From CBDIBC01 sp965276635 (GTDB lineage Bacteria; Actinomycetota; Acidimicrobiia; Acidimicrobiales; Palsa-688), in NCBI GenBank assembly GCA_965276635.1, contig CBDIBC010000005.1:434001-498000 (forward strand): a stretch of 64,000 bases of DNA, written 5' to 3'. Below are positions 59,195-64,000 of this stretch, one piece after another; position 1 is the first letter of the stretch; every line of letters starts with the position of its first letter. Under the pieces are notes generated by a model. The model had not been told where the DNA came from. It did no database searches and saw only the letters and a list, made by a program, of their open reading frames with translations. A program made the position numbers and the translations under genes.

Positions 59195-59860
59195 CGGCTT
59201 CAGCGCGCCAGAGGCCACGGCAGGAACACGCCGCCAAAGTCTTGAGCAGTGGCGGCGAAACCCAGATGACCACGTCCGTCTGGGCCGCCAAACCTTACTC
59301 CCAGAAGATCCTCATAGGTCCGCAGAGCGGAGTAATGGTTGTACGACCCTGTGGTGTCGACGAAGCCCTTGCGTACCCAGCGAATTGAGAAGCAGCGCGC
59401 CGACCTGACCTCCGCCCGGCATCGTCCCCGCGGCCGGCTCCAGATTCGGCGTGAGGCCCTCGATGCCAAGGATCTGGTATTAGGTCTTGCCTCCAAACGC
59501 GGCGATGGGCGTATTCAGCAACGGGCTGTAAGTGATCGTGAGAGAACTACGTGCGCGAGGGAAAGGAGGCGGCGGATGCTTCAAAACGCGATGACGTCGA
59601 GCACGCAGCATCGATCGATACGGGGAGCATCCGCCGCCTCCTTTCCCTGCCGAGGTAGTTCTCTCGCAATCGCTAACCGGGGTTGGCGTTGTTTGGTCCG
59701 GGCTGCTCGACATCGCCCGCCGTGGTGTCGGTGATAGTTCCTTCGTCAGAAGTGATCACGACCAGCAGCGATCCTTCCCGGTAGGCGGGAGAGCTCATGA
59801 TGAGCGGCATCCAATTGCTCAGCCAGGCGTTCACCCCGGTCAACCCACCCCCTCATCAGG
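59195..59860 (-). pseudogene. Decayed phosphoesterase interrupted by a MITE
   Basis: C-terminal half of a phosphoesterase closely like the 27.1-28.7 kb gene: VNAWLSNWMPLIMSSPAYRE, TSDEGTITDTTAGDVEQPGP, then after the insertion YSPLLNTPIAAFGGKT, MPGGGQVGALLLNS, YNHYSALRTYEDLLGV. Defects: 5' half missing, stop codon replacing the Tyr after GGKT, a frameshift after LLLNS, and the 142-bp insertion. Clearly non-functional. Confidence 0.88.
59532..59673. mobile_element. 142-bp MITE with terminal inverted repeats and TAA target duplication
   Basis: Arms of about 49 bp: terminal GTGATCGTGAGAGAACTAC pairs with the right end at 16 of 19 positions, and GGGAAAGGAGGCGGCGGATG (59559 onward, continuing CT) is perfectly repeated inverted at 59626-59647. 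TAA flanks both sides (59529-59531 and 59674-59676). Removing the element plus one TAA restores the phosphoesterase reading GG-TTA-CAGC (Pro-Gly-Tyr-Ser). No coding capacity, so it would depend on a transposase elsewhere. Confidence 0.88.
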
Positions 59861-59994
59861 TGTATCCCCTTTCGACGACAGGACCGCGCGTCCCGTACTC
59901 GAGCGACGAGCTGACGGTAGCCGCCTCGGCGACGGTATCAGCCTGTACTCGGCCCTGATTGGAAGTCCTATCTCGTCGAGGAAGCGCTGAGGTT

Positions 59995-60897
59995 TCAGGC
60001 GGGCGGGTCGGGTCGCAGACCGGCGAACAGGTCCGACTCCGGCAATTTCGCACCGGTCCGGTCCACGGCTCGCACGAAGGATTCCACGCCGAACAGGTCG
60101 GTGAACAGGTCGAGGCCGAGGCGGAGGAAGAAGATGTTGTCACCCTGACTGGCGTGGGCGCCCAGGGCCTCGTACTTGCGGGCCGCGAAGGCCCGCACGT
60201 CGATCCGGGCGGCGATGAGCGCGTCGTCGGTGCCGATGTCGGGCTCGCCGACGGCGGTCCCCTCCTCGCCGGTCCCCTCCTCGCCGGTGGCGCCGTCGGC
60301 GAACTGGCCCTCCTCGCGGTCGCTGGGGCCGGGCGGATCGATCCCGGCGGCCACGAGGGCCTGGCGGAAGGCGGGCATGCTCGAGCGGGGGATGCCCGGG
60401 AAGTACACCTTGGCCGGGATCCCCGTGGACTCGGCCGCGGCCATGGTGATGCGGTGGGCCATGATGTGGTCGGGGTGGCCGTAGAAGCCGTTGGCGTCGT
60501 AGGTGACCACCACCTGCGGGCGGTACCGCTCCATCAGGGCAACCAGCGGCTGGGCGGCGTCGGCCACGTCCATACCCCAGAAGCTGCCCGGAGCGTCGTT
60601 CGTGCTCCAACCCATCATGCCCGAGTCCCGGTAGCCCAACAGCTCCAGCTGCTCGATGCCGAGCACCCGGCAGGCCGCCTCCAGCTCACCCTTGCGCATG
60701 GACGCCACCGTCGCCGGATCGTGGCCCGGGTCGCCGGGCTTCACACCGTCGGGACCGTCGCCGCACCCGCCGTCCGTGCATGTGACGAGCACGGTCCTGA
60801 TGCCCTCGGCGCGGTAACGGGCCAGGATGCCGCCGGTGCTGGTGGCTTCGTCATCGGGGTGGGCGTGGACCGCCATGAGCGTGAGGGGATCGGGCAC
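59995..60897 (-). CDS. PIG-L (LmbE-like) N-acetylglucosaminyl deacetylase, MshB/Mca type
   Basis: 300 residues. Zinc motif VHAHPDDEAT (His13, Asp16), YGHPDHIMAH with the third ligand region, and a typical length for MshB (about 300). MshB removes acetyl from GlcNAc-inositol in mycothiol biosynthesis; Mca cleaves mycothiol conjugates. GTG start gives the usual N-terminus; TAGGCT is 8 nt upstream. An insert of Glu/Gly repeats (ATGEEGTGEEGT) lies in the middle. Fits with the mycothiol-dependent enzyme at 37 kb. Confidence 0.88.
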   Translation of the reverse strand: MPDPLTLMAVHAHPDDEATSTGGILARYRAEGIRTVLVTCTDGGCGDGPDGVKPGDPGHDPATVASMRKGELEAACRVLGIEQLELLGYRDSGMMGWSTNDAPGSFWGMDVADAAQPLVALMERYRPQVVVTYDANGFYGHPDHIMAHRITMAAAESTGIPAKVYFPGIPRSSMPAFRQALVAAGIDPPGPSDREEGQFADGATGEEGTGEEGTAVGEPDIGTDDALIAARIDVRAFAARKYEALGAHASQGDNIFFLRLGLDLFTDLFGVESFVRAVDRTGAKLPESDLFAGLRPDPPA

Positions 60898-60937
60898 AGG
60901 ATCGCAGCCTACGGCGGGCCTACGCCCGCCCCGTCCG

Positions 60938-61474
60938 TCAGCCGACGGGCAGCACGTCCACGGCCCGACCGATGAGATCGCCGCCGCGCTCGGCCTGCGC
61001 GCCCGCCAGGTGACGGCCTGCCGACATAGCAGCTCCGGCCCGCTTGGCCCCACGCCGGGCTCGCCAGCCCAGCGAGGGTTTCCCCTCGGTGTCGAACGCG
61101 GCCAGGATGAGGCCGCCGGCCAGACCGGCGTTCTTCAGGAAATGGGTGAGCTGCTGCTGCTTCTCGGCCCCTTCCTTCTTCCAGAACTGGTGGCCCCCGT
61201 ACGTAGTGGGCAGGATGGAGCCGAGCAGAGCCAGGGCGCCCAGCCGGCGGAACTTGCCCGTGGCCAGCAGCACCCCACCGCCCACCTGCACAGCGGCGTT
61301 GATCTTCACCAGCGTCAGCGCGTCAACCGGCAGGCCAGGCACGTTCGACCCGATGGCGAGCGCCGTCTCCTCGGCCAGCTTGGCCCGCGGCTCGGGGTTC
61401 CTGAGCGTGTCGACGCCGCCGTAGACGAACACCGATGCGAGGAGAGGGCGGGCCAGACGTCGAGTGACACTCAT
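60938..61474 (-). CDS. DoxX-family membrane protein
   Basis: 178 residues. Four helices in the DoxX pattern: RPLLASVFVYGGVDTLRNPE at the start, LVKINAAVQVGGGVLLATG, LGALALLGSILPTTYGGHQF, and a last helix before a basic tail. DoxX proteins take part in redox homeostasis in some actinobacteria. Same strand as the deacetylase and 40 bp upstream of it, so possibly one transcript. Confidence 0.9.
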   Translation of the reverse strand: MSVTRRLARPLLASVFVYGGVDTLRNPEPRAKLAEETALAIGSNVPGLPVDALTLVKINAAVQVGGGVLLATGKFRRLGALALLGSILPTTYGGHQFWKKEGAEKQQQLTHFLKNAGLAGGLILAAFDTEGKPSLGWRARRGAKRAGAAMSAGRHLAGAQAERGGDLIGRAVDVLPVG

Positions 61475-61560
61475 GGGTCCCGTTGTACCCCGAAGTGCAC
61501 CCCGCGATCCACCGTCGCCCGATGTGGTGAGCTGGAGCCGCGCGCTCGGGACATCGAGAG

Positions 61561-61630
61561 GCAGGGTGTCAGAACGGCAGGGTGGCAGAACGGCAGGGTG
61601 TCAGAACGGCAGGGTGTCGGAAAGGCAGGG
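61561..61630. repeat. 16-bp tandem repeat upstream of the sigma factor gene
   Basis: Four units of 16 bp (GCAGGGTGTCAGAACG and close variants) plus a partial fifth. It ends 58 bp before the sigma-factor ATG, so it lies in the promoter/leader zone. Confidence 0.9.
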
Positions 61631-61688
61631 CCGTGGACGAAGGAACGGGTGTGGGCGCCCAGTGCCGATCAGAGTCGTGCCAACCGGG

Positions 61689-62339
61689 ATGACGGACGTG
61701 GCGGCGGCACCCGAGCCGGCGGCCGCCCTGCTCGATCTCTACGATCGGGGCCTGGCCGAGGTCTACCGGTACCTCTACGTCCGGTGCGGCACCCGGTCGG
61801 TGGCCGAGGACCTGACCGCAGAGACGTGGCTGGCGGCCGTCGACGCCGCCCGCCGCCCACAGCCGCCGGCCATCGCCATGCCCTGGGTGATCGGCGTGGC
61901 CCGCCACAAGCTGGCGGACCACTGGCGCCGCCAGGCTCGCGAGGACCGGAACCTCCAGGCTGTCGCCGACGTCACCGAGTCCGAGTCCGATCCCTGGGAC
62001 GGCCACGTCGACGCGGTGGCCGCCCACGCCGTGCTGGCCGTTCTCGCACCCCAGCACCGGGCCGCCCTGACGCTCCGCTACCTCGACGACCTCCCGGTAC
62101 CCGACGTCGCCGAGCTGCTCGGTCGCACGGTGCACGCCACCGAGGCGCTCCTCGTCCGGTCCAAGCGTGCGTTCCGCCAAGCGTACGTCGAGCCCGACGG
62201 GGCGCCGGGCCGGGCCGCAGCAGGCAGCGAGGGCGTATCACCCAGAGGACCCAGAGGACCCAGAGGACCTAGAGGACCCGGAGCGCCCGGAGCACCCAGA
62301 GGGCCCGACGCACCCAGGGAGGAGGAAACCCGTGACTGA
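61689..62339 (+). CDS. ECF-type RNA polymerase sigma factor with collagen-like tail
   Basis: 216 residues. Sigma region 2 at about 15-60 (YDRGLAEVYRYLYVRCGTRS, then VAEDLTAETWLAA) and region 4 at about 115-165 (LAPQHRAALTLRYLDDLPVP, DVAELLGRT). The last 40 residues are Gly-Pro-Arg repeats (GPRGPRGPRGPGAPGAP), encoded by a 9-bp DNA repeat, which is unusual for a sigma factor. The next gene overlaps by 8 nt and starts with a segment often seen in proteins encoded next to such sigma factors. Confidence 0.88.
   Translation: MTDVAAAPEPAAALLDLYDRGLAEVYRYLYVRCGTRSVAEDLTAETWLAAVDAARRPQPPAIAMPWVIGVARHKLADHWRRQAREDRNLQAVADVTESESDPWDGHVDAVAAHAVLAVLAPQHRAALTLRYLDDLPVPDVAELLGRTVHATEALLVRSKRAFRQAYVEPDGAPGRAAAGSEGVSPRGPRGPRGPRGPGAPGAPRGPDAPREEETRD
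62240..62310. repeat. 9-bp tandem repeat coding the sigma-factor tail
   Basis: About eight units of the CCCAGAGGA type, perfect for the first three and then drifting. In frame it encodes Gly-Pro-Arg/Ala triplets. Confidence 0.85.
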
Positions 62340-63702
62340 TCCCTTCGACGCGCTGCGGGCGCTCCCCGCCACCGATGTCGAGCCCGACGCGGCGTTCGCC
62401 GCCCGCCTGCGTGCCCGCCTGGAGCGGGCCCTACGCCTGCCGCCGGGCGTGACGGTGTCCGACCTGCCCAACCCTCTCCTTCCGACCACCCCCATCACCC
62501 AGACCGGGAGCCCAACCATGACCACGATCAGCGGCACGACCATCCCGGGAGCCACCAGCCCCGAACCGGCGGCCATCGTCCCGTACCTGGCGGTGGCCGG
62601 CGCCCCCGAGGCCATCGAGTGGTACCGCACGGCGCTCGGCGCCCGGCTGGTCGACGAGCCCATCGTCATGCCCGACGGACGCGTCGGCCACGCCGAGCTC
62701 ACCCTCGCCGGGGCCCGCCTGTTCCTGGCCGACGCCCACCCCGAGATCGGTGTCACCGCACCGGTGCCCGGGGCCGGCGCCGCGGTCAGCCTCCATGCCA
62801 GCGTCGTCGACGTCGACCTGGCCACCGAGCGCGCCGTCGCTCGCGGCGCCATCCTGGACCGCGCCCCGGCCGACTACCCCCACGGCCGCAACGCAGTGAT
62901 CATCGACCCCTTCGGGCACCGGTGGATGCTGGCGTCGGAGCCGGCCGCAGTCACGAAGACCCCCACGGCCGGTGCCGAGCCCGACGACAACGCCGCCCGC
63001 CGACCCGGCGACATCGGCTACGCGTCCCTGTGGGTGCCCGACGTCGAGCGCGCCGCCGCCTTCTTCGACGCCGTCTTGGGCTGGGCCTACGGTGCACCGC
63101 ACGGAGCCGGTCGCCAGGTGGTCGGCGCCACGCCTCACCACGGCCTGCAGGGCGGGGTGGCTCACCCCACCTTGATGCTGGCGTTCGCCGTGGCGGACGT
63201 CGACGCCGCCGTCGATCGGGTCCGCGCCGCCGGCGGACGCGCCCAAGCCCCCACCGAGCAGCCCTACGGCCGGGCGTCGATGTGCGAGGACGACCAGGGG
63301 ACGGCCTTCTCCGTCTTCGAGGTCGGCACCCCGGCGCCGGGCGCCGCCCCGCCGCCGGCCAGCGGCGTTCGCGCCGGCGACCTGACCTACGTCACCATGG
63401 AGGTCGTCGACTCAGCGCGGGCCCGGGCCTTCTACGGCGCCGTGCTGGGATGGCAGTTCCAGCCCGGCCGGGTCGACGATGGCTGGCAGCTCGTCGACGT
63501 GGCTCCCATGACGGGCATGTCCGGCGGGCACGATCGGGCCACGGTCGTTGGCGTGTACCGGGTTCGTGACCTGCGGGCCGCGGTGGCCACCGTCCGGGCG
63601 GCGGGCGGTACGTCCACCGACCCCGAGCTCCAGCCGTACGGGCTGTTGGCCACGTGCCGCGACGACCAGGGCACCCACTTCTCGCTGCTCGAGATGCCCT
63701 GA
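62332..63702 (+). CDS. Triple VOC (glyoxalase-fold) protein with sigma-partner-like N-terminus
   Basis: 456 residues. About 1-60 (DPFDALRALPATDVEPDAAF, then AARLRARLERAL) resembles short proteins encoded beside ECF sigma factors. Three VOC domains follow: about 75-205 (VPYLAVAGAPEAIEWYRTAL; PFGHRWMLA), 220-335 (GYASLWVPDVERAAAFFDAV; DDQGTAFSVFE) and 345-456 (TYVTMEVVDSARARAFYGAV; DDQGTHFSLLE). Such domains bind metals or small ligands in lyases, dioxygenases and resistance proteins. GTG start with GGGAGGAGG upstream, overlapping the sigma stop by 8 nt. May sense or remove a signal linked to the sigma factor. Confidence 0.88.
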   Translation: MTDPFDALRALPATDVEPDAAFAARLRARLERALRLPPGVTVSDLPNPLLPTTPITQTGSPTMTTISGTTIPGATSPEPAAIVPYLAVAGAPEAIEWYRTALGARLVDEPIVMPDGRVGHAELTLAGARLFLADAHPEIGVTAPVPGAGAAVSLHASVVDVDLATERAVARGAILDRAPADYPHGRNAVIIDPFGHRWMLASEPAAVTKTPTAGAEPDDNAARRPGDIGYASLWVPDVERAAAFFDAVLGWAYGAPHGAGRQVVGATPHHGLQGGVAHPTLMLAFAVADVDAAVDRVRAAGGRAQAPTEQPYGRASMCEDDQGTAFSVFEVGTPAPGAAPPPASGVRAGDLTYVTMEVVDSARARAFYGAVLGWQFQPGRVDDGWQLVDVAPMTGMSGGHDRATVVGVYRVRDLRAAVATVRAAGGTSTDPELQPYGLLATCRDDQGTHFSLLEMP

Positions 63703-63715
63703 GGAGCTGCTCAGG

Positions 63716-64000
63716 TCAGAGCAGGATCCCGGCGTCCACCGGGAGCGCCACCCCGGTGATGTAGCGAGCCTCGTCCGACGCCAGCCACAGGACGGCGTTC
63801 GATACGTCGACGGGATCGAGCATCCGGACACCGAGCGGGCTGTTGTTGTTCTCGTTGGTGCCCGACGAGCCATCGTCATCGGTGATGCCGGCCACGCCGA
63901 CGCCGAGGATCATGGGCGTGGCGACCGACCCCGGATGCACCGAGTTCACCCGGATGCCGTGGGGACCGAGCTCGTTGGCGAGGGTGCGGGTCAGACCGAC
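63716..64000 (-). CDS. Short-chain dehydrogenase/reductase, N-terminus outside window
   Basis: The C-terminal 94 residues of an SDR: LTRTLANELGPHGIRVNSVH, then PGSVATPM, a glycine- and asparagine-rich insert (TDDDGSSGTNENNN), and the closing WLASDEARYITGVALPVDAG. This matches mycofactocin-type or long SDRs with an extended substrate loop. The catalytic Tyr-Lys and cofactor motif lie beyond the right edge. Confidence 0.9.
   Translation of the reverse strand, partial: VGLTRTLANELGPHGIRVNSVHPGSVATPMILGVGVAGITDDDGSSGTNENNNSPLGVRMLDPVDVSNAVLWLASDEARYITGVALPVDAGILL

Overview
The window is very GC-rich and densely coded, and it reads as a chromosomal segment of an actinobacterium, most likely of the Acidimicrobiia type (lineage inferred from gene content only). 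Supporting signs are an Lsr2 nucleoid protein, a mycothiol-linked enzyme set (DinB/maleylpyruvate-isomerase family, MshB/Mca-type deacetylase), an F420 (deazaflavin)-dependent enzyme, heterodimeric CrtYc/CrtYd lycopene cyclase, GTGA/ATGA stop-start overlaps, and many starts preceded by TANNNT at leaderless distance. I found no rRNA or tRNA gene, CRISPR array, prophage or replication origin.

Layout. 1-9.1 kb: an eight-gene minus-strand catabolic operon (ALDH, CaiB CoA-transferase, 3Fe-4S ferredoxin, SDR, F420-type protein, P450, APH-like kinase, LivJ-like lipoprotein). Almost every junction is a 4-nt overlap. It diverges from an amidohydrolase plus fused LivHM, LivG and LivF, so binding protein and permease/ATPases sit on opposite sides of one promoter region. 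The whole looks like an uptake and degradation unit for an alicyclic, isoprenoid or steroid-like compound (inference). 12.8-15.1 kb: TetR and a type-B carboxylesterase. 15.5-18.2 kb: an antitoxin remnant, crtYd/crtYc, and divergent dxs. 18.3-20.5 kb: a secreted phosphoesterase and a TSUP permease. 20.8-27.0 kb: a phosphonate locus (GntR/HutC regulator, AEP/iron-type binding protein, two-domain permease, phosphonoacetate-hydrolase-like PhnA, ABC ATPase) with a HutC-like operator. 27.1-28.7 kb: a frameshifted phosphoesterase.

28.9-36.8 kb: an ERCC4-nuclease/Lsr2 fusion, then an accessory stretch with VapBC, RHH, zinc-ribbon and HTH proteins, crtI-crtB, a second VapBC, an Xre/MbcA-RES toxin-antitoxin pair and a DUF1361 membrane protein. 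37-45.9 kb: mycothiol-dependent enzyme, Baeyer-Villiger monooxygenase, MFS exporter, a double CaiB CoA-transferase, a membrane protein, Lsr2 and an SRAP protein. 46.2-58.8 kb: a nested-palindrome repeat, alpha/beta hydrolase, acyl-CoA ligase, NAGPA protein, a GT-C-like membrane protein, a serine hydrolase, Zwf, an adenylate-cyclase sensor remnant, a DUF427 protein and a LysM-NlpC/P60 wall hydrolase behind a candidate c-di-AMP riboswitch. 59-64 kb: a decayed phosphoesterase interrupted by a 142-bp MITE, MshB/Mca-type deacetylase, DoxX, an ECF sigma factor with a collagen-like tail overlapping a triple-VOC protein, and a partial SDR.

The strongest non-gene observations are the MITE with a 3-bp target duplication and a reconstructable empty site, a nested-palindrome repeat present twice about 31 kb apart, overlapping divergent promoters built on one palindrome, frequent leaderless promoters, and two genes whose only credible start codon is CTG. 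The most attractive gene-level candidate for new biology is the ERCC4-Lsr2 fusion nuclease.
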